Notes: a model not told the origin generated them from the sequence alone. Numbered from the stretch's first letter, positions 36,884 to 48,148 are shown. The stretch is DNA of 64,000 nucleotides from Vibrio sp. NTOU-M3 (GCF_040869035.1 NZ_CP162101.1:682001-746000); one strand, 5' to 3'. A program made the numbers and translations.

Positions 36884-37639
36884 ATGAATGAAGTACAAAG
36901 GCATCACGGTATCTTGTCGTTGCTGGAAGAAAATCAGACCATCAACGTCGCGCATATCATCGATGCGTTTAATGTCTCACCGGCTACTGCGCGAAGAGAC
37001 ATTTCAAAGTTAGATGAGTTGGGGAAGCTTAAGAAAGTTCGTAACGGTGCAGAACGTATTCAGGTTAAAAAGAAGAAATGGACTCCGCTTAATATCAACA
37101 GCACCGAGCATTATGAAGAGAAGTCTCAGATCGCCTTAAGAGCTGCCGCACTGTGTAAACCTGGCGATAGTGTCGTGATTAACTGCGGTTCAACTGCGTT
37201 TTTACTTGGCCAGAAGCTGTGTGGTGAGAATGTTCAGATCGTCACAAATTATTTCCCATTAGCGAGCTATTTAATTAATGAAGATCACGATGATGTCATC
37301 ATCATTGGTGGTCAATATAACCGAGCACAGAATATCTTTTTAAACCCTTCCCCTGATTCATTGGGTGGTTATGCTGGTCATTGGATGTTCACCTCAGGCA
37401 AAGGGTTAACGGAAGCTGGGTTATATAAAACCGATATGTTAACTGCGGTTGCTGAGCAGCAGATGTTAGAACAAATCGATAAGCTGGTTGTTGTCGTTGA
37501 TAGTTCCAAAGTCGGGCAACGGACTGGCATGCTTTTTTGTCCAACCAACAAAATCGACATAGTGATCACTGGAAAGGACGCTGATCCGAATGTGCTGAAC
37601 GCATTGCAAGCACAAGGTACTGAGATCATCTTAGTGTAG
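36884..37639 (+). CDS. ulaR: DeoR-family repressor UlaR
   Basis: A 251-residue regulator, the same length as Escherichia coli UlaR. The winged-helix DeoR signature is at the N-terminus (HHGILSLLEENQTINVAHIIDAF onwards, with VSPATARRDISKLDE), and the sugar-phosphate-isomerase-like effector domain follows (VINCGSTAFLLGQKL). It likely represses the ula genes until L-ascorbate-6-phosphate binds. AGGTGA lies five bases before the ATG at 36884. Confidence 0.94.
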   Translation: MNEVQRHHGILSLLEENQTINVAHIIDAFNVSPATARRDISKLDELGKLKKVRNGAERIQVKKKKWTPLNINSTEHYEEKSQIALRAAALCKPGDSVVINCGSTAFLLGQKLCGENVQIVTNYFPLASYLINEDHDDVIIIGGQYNRAQNIFLNPSPDSLGGYAGHWMFTSGKGLTEAGLYKTDMLTAVAEQQMLEQIDKLVVVVDSSKVGQRTGMLFCPTNKIDIVITGKDADPNVLNALQAQGTEIILV

Positions 37640-37642
37640 TGA

Positions 37643-38824
<1,182 letters not shown>

Positions 38825-38834
38825 ATTGGTGAGT

Positions 38835-38864
38835 AAAAAAAGGGGGACTGAGGTCCTCTTTTTT
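38835..38864 (+). terminator. Rho-independent terminator of ulaG
   Basis: An A-run, the arms GGGGGAC and GTCCTC around a short loop, and a run of six T follow the ulaG stop by about 10 bases. The stem has one G-T pair, and the symmetric A/T tracts could make it bidirectional. Confidence 0.8.
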
Positions 38865-38920
38865 GTATCTGGTGGATTTTTGAGGATGGTTTGAATGGTT
38901 ACTGGTGTCTAGATGTGCAA

Positions 38921-38949
38921 AAGCTGGCATTAAAGCCAGCTTCTTTTCT
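38921..38949 (+). terminator. Second hairpin with T-rich tail
   Basis: AAGCTGGC and GCCAGCTT pair around a six-base loop, followed by CTTTTCTT. No gene ends immediately before it; it may be a back-up terminator or the 3' end of a small RNA. Confidence 0.5.
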
Positions 38950-39637
38950 TGGTTTAGCTCGTTACGACTTTTTTGTCCGTGCTTTTGTGTGAGTCTTTCC
39001 AGTATTGGATACGTACACGGTGTAACTGAGCTCGTCTTACTTTTTTCATTATGTCCCTCACGTTACGATAGGGCTCACTTTGAGTGAGTAACTAGCTGTT
39101 TTTACTATTTTTTACCAAATTAATGTAGTCGTGTTCCTACAAATTATCCACGATCTACTTCACATAAATGTATTTAACAACGATCACCTACATACATTTA
39201 CGTGAACTTGATAACAGTTTGCGGCCAAAGGGTCAATGGCCTCATAGGAACTTCATGCAGAATTCATTCCGATGAGACATAAATGCAATCCAATCGTCAC
39301 TAAACTGTCAACTTTTATGTAGGAGTGTAGTATTGGTCACCTTTTGTGAGAAAAAGTTCCATTTTTACATCAAGATTTATTATGGATATGCCGATACTGA
39401 ATAACGAATAATCGTGTCTTTGGATCGTTAGGTGGCATTGTTTTGACTATTTAGCAGCATGGTATGCGACAAATTCGACGTATATCACCGTTTCAGCTTC
39501 CTAAAATGAACTGATAGGAGCTGTTCGGTTAAAGCGCTGACTTATAGTACTTTTTGGTGATATTTTTATCATCTTTGATCTACTTTTTGTATAGAGGTTG
39601 AACTGAATAGGGGCACACGAATTGGAGGCCAACTAAA
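38950..39637. other. Long intergenic leader before the EAL gene
   Basis: About 690 bases have no coding frame. They contain a near-perfect 15 bp inverted repeat, TTCACATAAATGTAT with ATACATTTACGTGAA (39159-39173 and 39192-39206, one mismatch, 18-base spacer), and AT-rich stretches that could hold promoters. The length suggests complex regulation of the EAL gene or an unannotated RNA. Confidence 0.5.
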
Positions 39638-40435
39638 ATGGACATCGATTATGATTATCATGTGTTTCGAGAGCGCGTAGAACAAACGATTTTCTTTTGC
39701 GAGCAAGATGGTGTGTGCGCGAGTTACAAGGATCTCAAGTTTGCCAGTGTGTTCCAGCCCATTTTTGACCGCAATATGAATGTGCATGGTGTTGAAGCGT
39801 TAGTACGAATCAAAGATCAACACGAACAGTATTATCGTCCTGATCTCTATTTTCGCTCGATTGAGCAAGATGATCATGAAACGCTTTTTGTTACGCTGAT
39901 GTGTGCCGTGCTCCATGTCTTGAACTTTGCACGCTCGGGTTATCGAGACTCACGGATCTTCATCAATGTTGCTCCTTCGATTTTTGAATTGGTTGCCAAT
40001 GATCAGGCAGCGATTGATCATTTGGTTTCAAACCTTGGTCGGCATCAGCTGACATCGGATCAAATCACATACGAGATCATGGAGCTTCAGGGGCGTGATG
40101 ATGCTCAAATGGTGTCGGGGATCAGCAAGTTGGCTGAGCATGGCATTCGTATCGCTTTGGATGATTATGGTGTGCAATGTTCAACGGCTGAGCGTGCGAA
40201 AACCATTCAGCCTGATTACTTAAAGCTCGATCGCAGTATTATCATGACTGATCCGGAAAAGGTAGTAAGTAATATTTCTTGCGCGATTAAGCTTGCTGGG
40301 CAGATCAATGCCAGAACGATTGCAGAAGGGATTGAGACAAAAGAAGTGCTGGATGCCTGCATGGATAATGGGGTGGATTATTTCCAAGGGTATTGGTTAG
40401 CACGGCCCGAAAAAGCACCGCCCATAGCACAGTGA
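39638..40435 (+). CDS. Stand-alone EAL-domain c-di-GMP phosphodiesterase
   Basis: A 265-residue cytoplasmic EAL domain that would hydrolyse cyclic di-GMP to pGpG. Motifs are kept: EALVR near residue 56, NVAPSIFE, YEIMEL (metal-binding Glu), LDDYG, LKLDRS, IAEGIET and DYFQGYW. DDFG is DDYG here, a mild change, so activity is likely. There is no sensor domain beyond about 25 N-terminal residues, so control is probably transcriptional, fitting the long upstream region. GGAGG lies before the ATG. Confidence 0.9.
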   Translation: MDIDYDYHVFRERVEQTIFFCEQDGVCASYKDLKFASVFQPIFDRNMNVHGVEALVRIKDQHEQYYRPDLYFRSIEQDDHETLFVTLMCAVLHVLNFARSGYRDSRIFINVAPSIFELVANDQAAIDHLVSNLGRHQLTSDQITYEIMELQGRDDAQMVSGISKLAEHGIRIALDDYGVQCSTAERAKTIQPDYLKLDRSIIMTDPEKVVSNISCAIKLAGQINARTIAEGIETKEVLDACMDNGVDYFQGYWLARPEKAPPIAQ

Positions 40436-40449
40436 CATGAGATTTGATA

Positions 40450-40482
40450 AAGAAGGGGAGCATTTGCTCCCCTTCTTGTTTT
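40450..40482 (+). terminator. Terminator of the EAL gene
   Basis: AAGAAGGGGAGCA and TGCTCCCCTTCTT form a 13 bp stem with a two-base loop, followed by GTTTTC. It ends the EAL transcript and, read from the other side, may also serve speB. Confidence 0.85.
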
Positions 40483-40490
40483 CTTATTTA

Positions 40491-40536
40491 AGCTGTTATA
40501 GCTGTTATAGCTGTTATAGCTGTTATAGCTGTGATG
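40491..40536. repeat. Nine-base tandem repeat at the end of speB
   Basis: AGCTGTTAT is repeated about four times, followed by AGCTGTGAT. The array covers the speB stop codon (TAA at 40523-40525 on the minus strand). Because the unit is nine bases and each carries an in-frame TAA, changes in copy number would not alter the protein. Confidence 0.9.
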
Positions 40537-41458
40537 GCTTTTCCTTGCCACTGGCCCATGCGTACATTAGCTCAAGTGCGACAGTAGCTCCCGCTAGTGC
40601 GGTGACATCACTGTGATCATACGGTGGGGAGACTTCAACCACATCCATACCGACAATGTTCATTCCGGCTAAACCACGCAAGATCTTCAATACCTTGTCG
40701 GAGTTTAATCCCCCACAAACTGGAGTGCCGGTGCCCGGAGCAAATGCAGGATCAAGGCAGTCGATGTCGAATGTGACATAAACTGGCTTATCCGCAGTGA
40801 TTTCGCGGATCTGTGCAACAATCTCTTCAGCGCTCATGTCGTTTGCTTGCATCGCATTGATCACGTTGAAGGCATGATCGCTTTGTTCGTATTCAGTACG
40901 AATGCCAATTTGCACGGAATGCTTGGCAGAAATTAAACCTTCTTTTGGCGCGTGATAGAACATGGTTCCGTGATCATAGTTGCTGCCATTAGCATAGGTA
41001 TCTGTATGGGCATCGAAATGGATTAACGCCATTTCACCATGATGCTTTGCATAAGCGCGTAAAATTGGCAGCGTGATAAAATGATCACCGCCAAGGGCTA
41101 ACATGGTTTTGCCACTTTTTAGAATTTCAGCTGTTGCGGCTTCTAAGCGATAGGTAAAATCTTCTGCATCACCGCAGTCGAACACCAAATCACCGGCATC
41201 AATCACGTTCATTTTTTCAAAGACGTTGAAATCCCAAGGGAATTTTTTACCTTCCCACGCTAAATTCACTGAGGCACGACGGATTGCGTCGGGGCCCATA
41301 CGCGCACCCGGGCGGCCAGAGGTCGCCATATCCAGTGGTACACCAAGTACCACCAAATCGGCATCAGCAGCAACCGCATTACGTATGTATGGTCGGCGCA
41401 AAAAACTCATTGAATTTGAGTACAGCGAATAATCGGTCTTCGTAAACAAATCATTCAT
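40523..41458 (-). CDS. speB: Agmatinase SpeB
   Basis: A 311-residue manganese ureohydrolase that converts agmatine to putrescine and urea. Metal-binding motifs [23 protein letters not shown] and [19 protein letters not shown] are intact. It directly follows speA (stop and start adjoin as TAAATG), so arginine-to-putrescine conversion is encoded as one operon. The C-terminal stop is inside a 9-base tandem repeat. Confidence 0.96.
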   Translation of the reverse strand: MNDLFTKTDYSLYSNSMSFLRRPYIRNAVAADADLVVLGVPLDMATSGRPGARMGPDAIRRASVNLAWEGKKFPWDFNVFEKMNVIDAGDLVFDCGDAEDFTYRLEAATAEILKSGKTMLALGGDHFITLPILRAYAKHHGEMALIHFDAHTDTYANGSNYDHGTMFYHAPKEGLISAKHSVQIGIRTEYEQSDHAFNVINAMQANDMSAEEIVAQIREITADKPVYVTFDIDCLDPAFAPGTGTPVCGGLNSDKVLKILRGLAGMNIVGMDVVEVSPPYDHSDVTALAGATVALELMYAWASGKEKPSQL

Positions 41459-43420
41459 TTAAAAATCCTCTAGGTAGGTGTAACCACGTAAACCTTGCTC
41501 AAGCTCTTCTAATACCTGATCTTGCTCATGGCTTGCAACGCGCTGGACAACCAACTCTTGGTAATTGGTGCGGATCTTGTCTACATCAATATGAACATAA
41601 CGCATCATGTCTTCTACCGAGTCCCCTTCATCGATACGTTCAATGATGGATTGCCCTTGCTGATCGACTGTCACAACCGCACTATGGGTATCACCAAACA
41701 AGTTGTGCATGTCTCCCAAGATCTCTTGGTATGCACCCACAAGGAAAAAGCCCATTAAATACGGTTTGTCTTTATTCCATGCGGGAACTGGTAACGTTGT
41801 TTCAATACCTTGACCTTCAACATAGTGCTCAACAGCACCATCTGAGTCACAGGTAATATCCAGCATCACCGCGCGGCGATCGTCTACCTCTTCTAAACCC
41901 GATAATGGCAACACAGGAAAGACCTGATCAATACCCCATGCATCTGGTAGAGACTGGAACAGAGAAAAGTTCACAAAGAACTTGTCTGCCAAACGCTCGT
42001 TTAACTCATCCAAAATTGGACGATGAAAACGGTTTTTCGTGCTCATTTGGCGGTTCAACTCATAATAAATTCTAAGTGAGAGTTGTTCTGCCCATGCACG
42101 CTGTTGCAAATTCAGCACACCCGTTGCGAATTGAGAGTGGACTTCTGCCAAATCACTTTGAGTGTCATTGTAAATCTCAATCAAAGCGCGTGCGTCACTA
42201 CCATCTTGCAAGTTTTCCCAACTGCGCCACATGTTTTGTATAAGTGTTGGTGCATCGACTTCTGGTGCGATGACGGTTTCAGGATAATATGTCTCTGTAC
42301 CGATCACGTTAGTGATCAACACCGCATGGTGCGCAGTAATGGAACGACCTGACTCAGAAATGATCACGGGTTTTGGCTGATCATATTGCTGACACACATC
42401 ACCTACGGTGTTCACGATATTACGAGCGTATTCAATTAAGCCGTAGTTCATTGAGTTCGAGGACTGACTGCGAGTGCCATCGTAATCAACCGCTAAACCA
42501 CCACCGATATCAAAGAAATCAATCTGGGCTCCCATTTCACGCAATTCACAGTAGAAGCGTGCTGATTCATTTACACCATTACGGATATCACGAATGTTCG
42601 CCATTTGTGAACCAAGGTGGAAGTGCACCAGTTGCATAGCATCCAGTTGTTGCTCGTGTTTTAGTCGTTCGATCACGGTTAATACTTGCGAAGCAGACAA
42701 ACCAAATTTTGACTTCTCACCACCACTCGCTTGCCATTTTCCAGCGCCTTGAGAGGCCAAACGAATTCGTAGCCCCAAGCGCGGTTTTACGCCAAGGCTT
42801 TTTGCTTCTTTCAATACCAGATCAAGCTCAGACAGCTTCTCTAATACGATGAAAACTTTGTGGCCTAATTTTTCACCAATCAGTGCAAGACGAATGTATT
42901 CGCGATCTTTGTATCCGTTGCATACAATAACTGAGCTGGCTTTCTGTGCCAGTGCCAATACAGCGAGTAGTTCAGGTTTACTGCCTGCTTCTAACCCAAG
43001 TTGTTTGGTTTCTAGTTGTGCTTGGCTGGCAAGGATTTCGTCTACCACTTCTTTCTGCTGGTTTACTTTAATTGGGTAAACCAATAGGTAGTTATTCGAG
43101 TATTGGTACTCTTCAATCGCTTGGTTGAATGCCTGACAGATATTATGCACGCGTTGGTGCAGGATCTGCGGAAAACGGACCAATACTGGCAGGTTCAGCT
43201 GTTTTGCTTCCAGTTGGTTAACGATTTGGCTTAAAGGTACTTGGTGCGTTTTATCGCTGGTTGGAGAAACATACACTTCACCCTGATTGTCGATGCCGTA
43301 AAAGCCTTGGCTCCAGTAATGAACGTTGTAATCAGCGCGAACACGGTCTAATTTGGATGGTTGTTCCACATCTAATCTCGCTAGAACAGAGAACGATACC
43401 AATGCGTTAGAAGTAGGCAA
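41459..43420 (-). CDS. speA: Biosynthetic arginine decarboxylase SpeA
   Basis: A PLP-dependent group IV decarboxylase (about 640-653 aa) that makes agmatine from arginine. The cofactor Lys lies in [37 protein letters not shown] and the late CDSDG motif ([15 protein letters not shown]) are present. The start is uncertain: where I recall Vibrio orthologues beginning MRLDVEQ, this sequence has [13 protein letters not shown] codons with no ATG. Candidate starts are TTG at 43420, TTG at 43402 or GTG within DVEQ. The coordinates use the longest. It forms an operon with speB. Confidence 0.93.
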   Translation of the reverse strand: MPTSNALVSFSVLARLDVEQPSKLDRVRADYNVHYWSQGFYGIDNQGEVYVSPTSDKTHQVPLSQIVNQLEAKQLNLPVLVRFPQILHQRVHNICQAFNQAIEEYQYSNNYLLVYPIKVNQQKEVVDEILASQAQLETKQLGLEAGSKPELLAVLALAQKASSVIVCNGYKDREYIRLALIGEKLGHKVFIVLEKLSELDLVLKEAKSLGVKPRLGLRIRLASQGAGKWQASGGEKSKFGLSASQVLTVIERLKHEQQLDAMQLVHFHLGSQMANIRDIRNGVNESARFYCELREMGAQIDFFDIGGGLAVDYDGTRSQSSNSMNYGLIEYARNIVNTVGDVCQQYDQPKPVIISESGRSITAHHAVLITNVIGTETYYPETVIAPEVDAPTLIQNMWRSWENLQDGSDARALIEIYNDTQSDLAEVHSQFATGVLNLQQRAWAEQLSLRIYYELNRQMSTKNRFHRPILDELNERLADKFFVNFSLFQSLPDAWGIDQVFPVLPLSGLEEVDDRRAVMLDITCDSDGAVEHYVEGQGIETTLPVPAWNKDKPYLMGFFLVGAYQEILGDMHNLFGDTHSAVVTVDQQGQSIIERIDEGDSVEDMMRYVHIDVDKIRTNYQELVVQRVASHEQDQVLEELEQGLRGYTYLEDF

Positions 43421-43630
43421 TTGGTATTAAACGTGAATCAGAAAGGCCTGAAATCACCCCTGACGCCTACAAAGATAGTGGTGTGGCGTCGGGCGCATTA
43501 ACGGACAAAAAGCCAGCAGAGTCTAATGAATAAATTTTGTCGTCACGATTATTAATCGATGAGTTGTTGGATGTGCCACATCAGCGCAAGAAACGGCATT
43601 CATTCTCGCGCTCAGTGATGAAAATTAGGT

Positions 43631-44461
43631 TTACGCGGCGTTCAATTGCAGGGCTAGATCACGGCCATTTCCGCGGAATTTATCAATTGTGGCCGCAAAG
43701 TTTGCAGAAACATGGAGTAGGCGAGAATCCGGGTGATCGGCAATGTAATGGGCTTTTTCGCTGTCATTTTGCAGCGTATCCCACTTGTGATGGATTTCGC
43801 GGGCAAAATGCAAAACAGCGGCTAATTTGGGAGAAACCTCTGCATCTCGTGGATCATGAAAATGCTCAATGGCGTCCACCATCTTGGCTGGGAACTTCCA
43901 TGTTTTTGCGAGTCTGGCACCGAGCGTAGGTGCTGAAATATCGAGCAATGCTTCTTGTACGGCTATCGGGTCAGCGCCAGCTTCCACTTGTTGCTGAATT
44001 CTGACCGCATCATCAGGTACAAGAGTGTGAATCATCAGTTCACCAATGTTATGCAAGATACCAGTGGTGAAGACTTCATTGCTGTCAGAGCCAATCTCTT
44101 CTGCTAGCTTGCTAGCAATCACTGACACTTCAAACGTATCTGTCCAGTACTGTTCTAAATCTAAGGTTCTAAGCTTAGGGAAGGAGCTGGAAAGCACAGA
44201 AGCCACCACTAATGTGCGCACTGGCCCCGTTCCTACTCGCAATAATGCTTCATTGATTGAAGAGATGGTTTTAGTGCCACCAAAGTGGGCAGAATTTGCC
44301 ATGCGGAGCAGGCGGGCACTTAATACCTGATCCATCGCGATTTTATTGGTTAACTCGCCAAAATTTACATCATCCTGATTCACCATATCTAACAGCTCTT
44401 GCAGAACTTTCTGAATTCTGGGTAATTCGTTTAGACGAGAAATTAAGTCCGGGTGACTCAT
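43631..44461 (-). CDS. HDOD-domain signalling protein
   Basis: A 276-residue single HDOD domain, a non-catalytic relative of HD phosphohydrolases found in bacterial signalling and motility control. The pattern LPRIQKVLQELLDMVNQDDVNFGELTNKI at the start and LLRMANSAHFGG are typical. An HD-like HN pair is seen in TTGILHNIGELMIH, so metal binding is improbable. GGAGA precedes the ATG at 44461. It is monocistronic, about 210 bases upstream of speA's start on the same strand. Confidence 0.88.
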   Translation of the reverse strand: MSHPDLISRLNELPRIQKVLQELLDMVNQDDVNFGELTNKIAMDQVLSARLLRMANSAHFGGTKTISSINEALLRVGTGPVRTLVVASVLSSSFPKLRTLDLEQYWTDTFEVSVIASKLAEEIGSDSNEVFTTGILHNIGELMIHTLVPDDAVRIQQQVEAGADPIAVQEALLDISAPTLGARLAKTWKFPAKMVDAIEHFHDPRDAEVSPKLAAVLHFAREIHHKWDTLQNDSEKAHYIADHPDSRLLHVSANFAATIDKFRGNGRDLALQLNAA

Positions 44462-44572
44462 AATAGTCTCCATTCTTATGCTGTGTTTAGGGTCTTAAAT
44501 ATGGGTAAATAAACTATAGGTCAGGAAACGAAATTAATACAAAAGCATCAGAAGGGTTGATGATTCAGTCAG

Positions 44573-45466
44573 CTATGAAGCCGCTAGCGTATGATGAATT
44601 TGCTGCTCTATTGCGTGGAACCGATTCGGTAATTGACGGTGATTTTTTTGAATCAGATACAAAGCTTCGACGACAGGATCGGTAGGTTGGTGAACGGTTA
44701 GATCTGCTTTATCAGAAAAGTTTTCTAGGACACTTTGTGGCAGTACCGTGAATCCTAACCCTTTTGAGATAGGCAATAAGATTTGGCTCAGTTGATTGAT
44801 ATAACTTCGAGTGGGTATCGCATCGATGTCAGTATTCATAAGTTTTTCATCACGACACTGTGCAAAATAGCGAGTGAGATAATGGTGGGCGTCGGGATGA
44901 CGAATAAGCCCAAGTTCTGTCAGTTTTTCTGGTGTGATAGCGGTTGCGTTGCAGTGTGGTGGCAAAATCAAGCATAAGGGTTCGTTGGCTAGAAAGACGA
45001 CTTTCAATCTTGCATCGTCAGGTTTGTGCGTGACGACTCCCATATCCAAACTGCCTTCAATGATCCCCTTGATGATTTTATGATTGGGCGCAGCCTCTAA
45101 CTCTATGATCAGATTGGGGTATTTACATTGTAAATCCAATAACGGGGCATAGAGTGATAATGCGACGGCGCCAGAGCTTGCGAGTTTACACACTCCAGCG
45201 AATGGGTCATCAAAGGCAAGCTGGGTAAATAAGGCGTGTTCAGACGCTTCGCACTGCTTGGCGTATTGATAGACTAACTTGCCTTGTTCTGTCAGCTCAA
45301 AACGTTTCTTTTCACGCTGAATCAACAGGTGGCCGCAAGCTTGTTCTAGTTTTTGGATATGTTGACTGACGCCTGGCTGCGTCATGTGTAGCGTGTCAGC
45401 GGTTTTCGTAAAATGGCCAACATCGATTAGGGTTTTAAATGTGTTGAGCCAGAGTGGATTTAGCAT
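44573..45466 (-). CDS. LysR-family regulator
   Basis: A 297-residue regulator with an N-terminal helix-turn-helix (FTKTADTLHMTQPGVSQHIQKLE) and a substrate-binding-like effector domain. It diverges from the VOC-family gene at 45591, which it may control. A parS2 palindrome lies inside its coding sequence (45121-45135), covering codons for LQCKYP. Confidence 0.92.
   Translation of the reverse strand: MLNPLWLNTFKTLIDVGHFTKTADTLHMTQPGVSQHIQKLEQACGHLLIQREKKRFELTEQGKLVYQYAKQCEASEHALFTQLAFDDPFAGVCKLASSGAVALSLYAPLLDLQCKYPNLIIELEAAPNHKIIKGIIEGSLDMGVVTHKPDDARLKVVFLANEPLCLILPPHCNATAITPEKLTELGLIRHPDAHHYLTRYFAQCRDEKLMNTDIDAIPTRSYINQLSQILLPISKGLGFTVLPQSVLENFSDKADLTVHQPTDPVVEALYLIQKNHRQLPNRFHAIEQQIHHTLAAS
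45121..45135. promoter_or_regulatory. parS2 site within a LysR gene
   Basis: ATTTACATTGTAAAT is a perfect 15-base palindrome fitting NTTTACANTGTAAAN, about 37 kb from oriCII and inside coding sequence. Confidence 0.88.
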
Positions 45467-45590
45467 AGGATCTTTGATAACAAAAAATTATTAAAATCAG
45501 AATATATGATAATTTCCTGTTTGTTAACGTCTTACCTAACATAAACCTCATTCAACGGGCAATGTCGCCCTCTTGTGAACGAGGTTAAAT

Positions 45591-46091
45591 ATGTCTACAA
45601 CATACCCAAGAGCATTTTCCCACATTGGTATTTCGGTGCCGGATTTAGAGGCTGCGGTTAAGTTTTATTCAGAGGTGCTGGGTTGGTACGTGATTATGCA
45701 GCCAACAGAAATTACTGAAGACGATTCAGCGATTGGTGAAATGTGCACTGACGTTTTTGGTGCAGGTTGGCAGCGTTTTCGAATTGCACATCTTTCTACT
45801 GGGGATCGCATTGGTGTGGAGCTTTTTGAATTTAAGAATCAGGAAAACCCAGAGAATAATTTTGAATATTGGAAAACCGGTGTTTTTCATTTCTGTGTTC
45901 AAGACCCTGATGTTGAAGGTCTGGCGGAAAAAATTGTAGCAGCAGGGGGTAAAAAGCGCATGAAAGCTCCGCGTTACTATTACCCAGGGGAAAAACCATA
46001 TCGCATGATTTATATGGAAGACCCGTTTGGCAATATTCTTGAAATTTATAGCCACAGTTACGAGTTGCATTACGCAGCTGGCGCATACTAA
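45591..46091 (+). CDS. VOC-family (glyoxalase/bleomycin-resistance) protein
   Basis: A 166-residue vicinal-oxygen-chelate protein. The two beta-alpha-beta-beta-beta modules are visible: FSHIGISVPDLEAAVKFYSEVLG at the start, then GVFHFCVQDPDVEGLAEKI and MIYMEDPFGNILEIYSHSYE, with His and Glu positions suited to metal binding. The substrate is unknown; annotation as lactoylglutathione lyase would be too specific. It is divergent from the LysR gene, which is the likely regulator. Confidence 0.88.
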   Translation: MSTTYPRAFSHIGISVPDLEAAVKFYSEVLGWYVIMQPTEITEDDSAIGEMCTDVFGAGWQRFRIAHLSTGDRIGVELFEFKNQENPENNFEYWKTGVFHFCVQDPDVEGLAEKIVAAGGKKRMKAPRYYYPGEKPYRMIYMEDPFGNILEIYSHSYELHYAAGAY

Positions 46092-46159
46092 GGGTGAGCT
46101 ATCTTTGTTAGCATTTTAAAATAGTGTGCCTCTAGCGAGCATTTACTGATACTATCGAG

Positions 46160-46256
46160 CACGAATAGTCGGGGAGCCAACTGACAATGTCATTGGCTGA
46201 GATCGCACTGCGAGACCCGTTGAACCTGATTCAGTTAGCACTGACGTAGGGAACTA
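46160..46256 (+). promoter_or_regulatory. TPP riboswitch upstream of thiD
   Basis: The conserved thi-box elements are all present: GGGGAGCC near the 5' end, GGCTGAGATCGCACTGCGAG, ACCCGTTGAACCTGATTCAG and GTAGGGAA at the 3' end. Thiamine pyrophosphate binding should lower thiD expression, probably by sequestering its ribosome binding site about 80 bases downstream. Confidence 0.96.
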
Positions 46257-46335
46257 TTGACGCGACTTTGTGTTGCGAAGTGCTTGTCATTGTTGGCGAG
46301 CCATCAGTTCTTTACGTCTTGTTGTAGGAGTAATT

Positions 46336-47163
46336 ATGCTGCCACAAGACATGACCCCCATAGTTCTTACCATTGCCGGATCCGATAGCGGAGGTGGTGC
46401 GGGCATTCAAGCCGACATTAAAGCGATTTCTGCCTCTGGAGGGTACGCTTGTTCTGTGATCACTGCCATTACCTCTCAAAATACTCAAGGGGTGACGGCG
46501 ATTCTACCAATTCCTGTTGAGCATGTTGCGAGCCAGTTAGACGCGGTATTTCAAGACTTAAATATCGTTGCTGTGAAAGTGGGCATGTTGGCCGATGCGG
46601 ATATTATTCGTGTGGTGGCAAACAAAATCACTCAATATCAGCCTCACTTTGTTGTTGTTGACCCGGTGATGGTTGCGACCAGTGGCGATATGTTATTGCA
46701 TGATTCAGCTATCGACACTTTGAAAAAAGAGTTGTTACCATTGGCTGATCTGATCACGCCGAATTTGCCGGAAGCCGCTGCCTTAACAGGTTTCGCTTTA
46801 CCCGATAATGAAGAACAAATTGGTGAAATGATTGTGCCGCTTCGCCAATTGGGTGCGAAAGCCATTTTGCTCAAGGGCGGCCACTTTGAGCAAGATGAAA
46901 GCAGTAATGATGTGTTGATTGAGGGAGAGGCGATAGACGTACTGCGCTGCAAACGGGTTGCAACCAAAAATACCCACGGAACCGGGTGTACACTCTCTTC
47001 CGCCATCGCTTCTTATTTGGCTCAGGGAAACCGGCTGCATAAAGCCGTGTACTTGGGTAAGCAGTACATCACACAAGCGATTACGCATGCGGATGAGCTG
47101 AAAGTAGGGCAGGGACATGGCCCTGTAAACCATTTCTTTACTGGACATACCAATGTTCGTTGA
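46336..47163 (+). CDS. thiD: Hydroxymethylpyrimidine kinase/phosphomethylpyrimidine kinase ThiD
   Basis: A 275-residue ribokinase-fold enzyme that phosphorylates HMP to HMP-P and then HMP-PP for thiamine synthesis or salvage. Motifs IAGSDSGGGAGIQADIKA and NTHGTGCTLSSAIASYLAQG are conserved. TAGGAG precedes the ATG at 46336; the frame runs back to 46270 but that part overlaps the riboswitch leader. It is the only thiamine gene in this window and is controlled by its own TPP riboswitch. A GC-rich inverted repeat at 47172-47192 follows the stop. Confidence 0.95.
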   Translation: MLPQDMTPIVLTIAGSDSGGGAGIQADIKAISASGGYACSVITAITSQNTQGVTAILPIPVEHVASQLDAVFQDLNIVAVKVGMLADADIIRVVANKITQYQPHFVVVDPVMVATSGDMLLHDSAIDTLKKELLPLADLITPNLPEAAALTGFALPDNEEQIGEMIVPLRQLGAKAILLKGGHFEQDESSNDVLIEGEAIDVLRCKRVATKNTHGTGCTLSSAIASYLAQGNRLHKAVYLGKQYITQAITHADELKVGQGHGPVNHFFTGHTNVR

Positions 47164-47360
47164 TTCAGTTGTAGCGCTGGTTCACAGCGCTATGAAACCT
47201 ATTCTGATCTTGTTTTGGCAATCGCTTACTCGTTTTACTTATAAGTGTTTTGATCTTTCCGCGAATTGACATCGAGTTGATAATTACCTTAATACCATCC
47301 ACTACCATTCGCTAATGGTTCTACTGGTGAACGTACAAGTGTAAATTCGGTTGGTGTAAC

Positions 47361-48113
47361 GTGAATACTCTGATTAATAATAAGCGACATGGTCTGATAT
47401 TACTGGGCTGTTTTCTGACATTGATAGGGCCATTGGCTCTGACTGTCAGCCACATTGATTTGCTCGATCCCGTTTCTGACTCAACCGGTTTTCTTTTTAC
47501 GCTTCTTACGGATTCGGCGGGCAGTAAAGGCTTTTTGTTGACACTGGTTGTCCTGTGCACACTTTGTTTACGCTTAAACCTAACCAAGCGAGAAATCTTA
47601 AGTAAGTTACTTCAACTGGGTGTGATTTTAGTGCTGTGTTTTGCGAGCAAAACTGGCCTTAAAATGGCGACAGAGAGCCCACGTCCATACACTCAATTGT
47701 TAGTGAACCAGCTCCTTATTCCTCAGGCTTCGCACTTCTACAACCTAAGCTCGGATCAACAGAACGAAGTGATTCAAACGGTGTCGACCAAAGTGAGTCC
47801 ATGGCGTACTCATCATTGGTTAGGTGAAACGGATTACTCATTCCCATCTGGCCATACGATTTTTGCATCCATTTGCGTGGCTTTCTTCGCGGGACTATTT
47901 TTGCAGCATAAACGTTATGCGAGTGCTGGTGTGATCTTGTTGTGGGCATTAGGCGTTGCGTATAGCCGTTTATGGTTAGGGATGCATCGACCGGTTGACC
48001 TCGTCGGTTCCGCAATGTTTGTGGCTTTGGTGTATGCGCTAGTGCCGGAATTCAACTTGTTAGCCGACCGAGTCATGCAAAAACTACCCAAAAACTGGTT
48101 GCATGGTCTATAA
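47361..48113 (+). CDS. PAP2-family membrane phosphatase (PgpB-like)
   Basis: A 250-residue inner-membrane phosphatase with about six hydrophobic segments. The three PAP2 motifs are present: K-x6-RP in KMATESPRP, PSGH in YSFPSGHTIF and SR-x5-H-x3-D in SRLWLGMHRPVD. It probably dephosphorylates phosphatidylglycerophosphate or undecaprenyl pyrophosphate in the periplasm. It starts with GTG at 47361. Confidence 0.88.
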   Translation: MNTLINNKRHGLILLGCFLTLIGPLALTVSHIDLLDPVSDSTGFLFTLLTDSAGSKGFLLTLVVLCTLCLRLNLTKREILSKLLQLGVILVLCFASKTGLKMATESPRPYTQLLVNQLLIPQASHFYNLSSDQQNEVIQTVSTKVSPWRTHHWLGETDYSFPSGHTIFASICVAFFAGLFLQHKRYASAGVILLWALGVAYSRLWLGMHRPVDLVGSAMFVALVYALVPEFNLLADRVMQKLPKNWLHGL

Positions 48114-48148
48114 GTAGTATTAATGTCACTTTGAGATAGAATTCGATA

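Noticed and set aside
38905..39087. 60-codon open frame after ulaG
   Set aside because: It runs through a hairpin, is Cys/Phe/Ser-rich and lacks a ribosome binding site.
47172..47192. Inverted repeat after thiD as terminator
   Set aside because: TAGCGCTG/CAGCGCTA forms a good stem, but no T-run follows, so it is noted only in the thiD entry.
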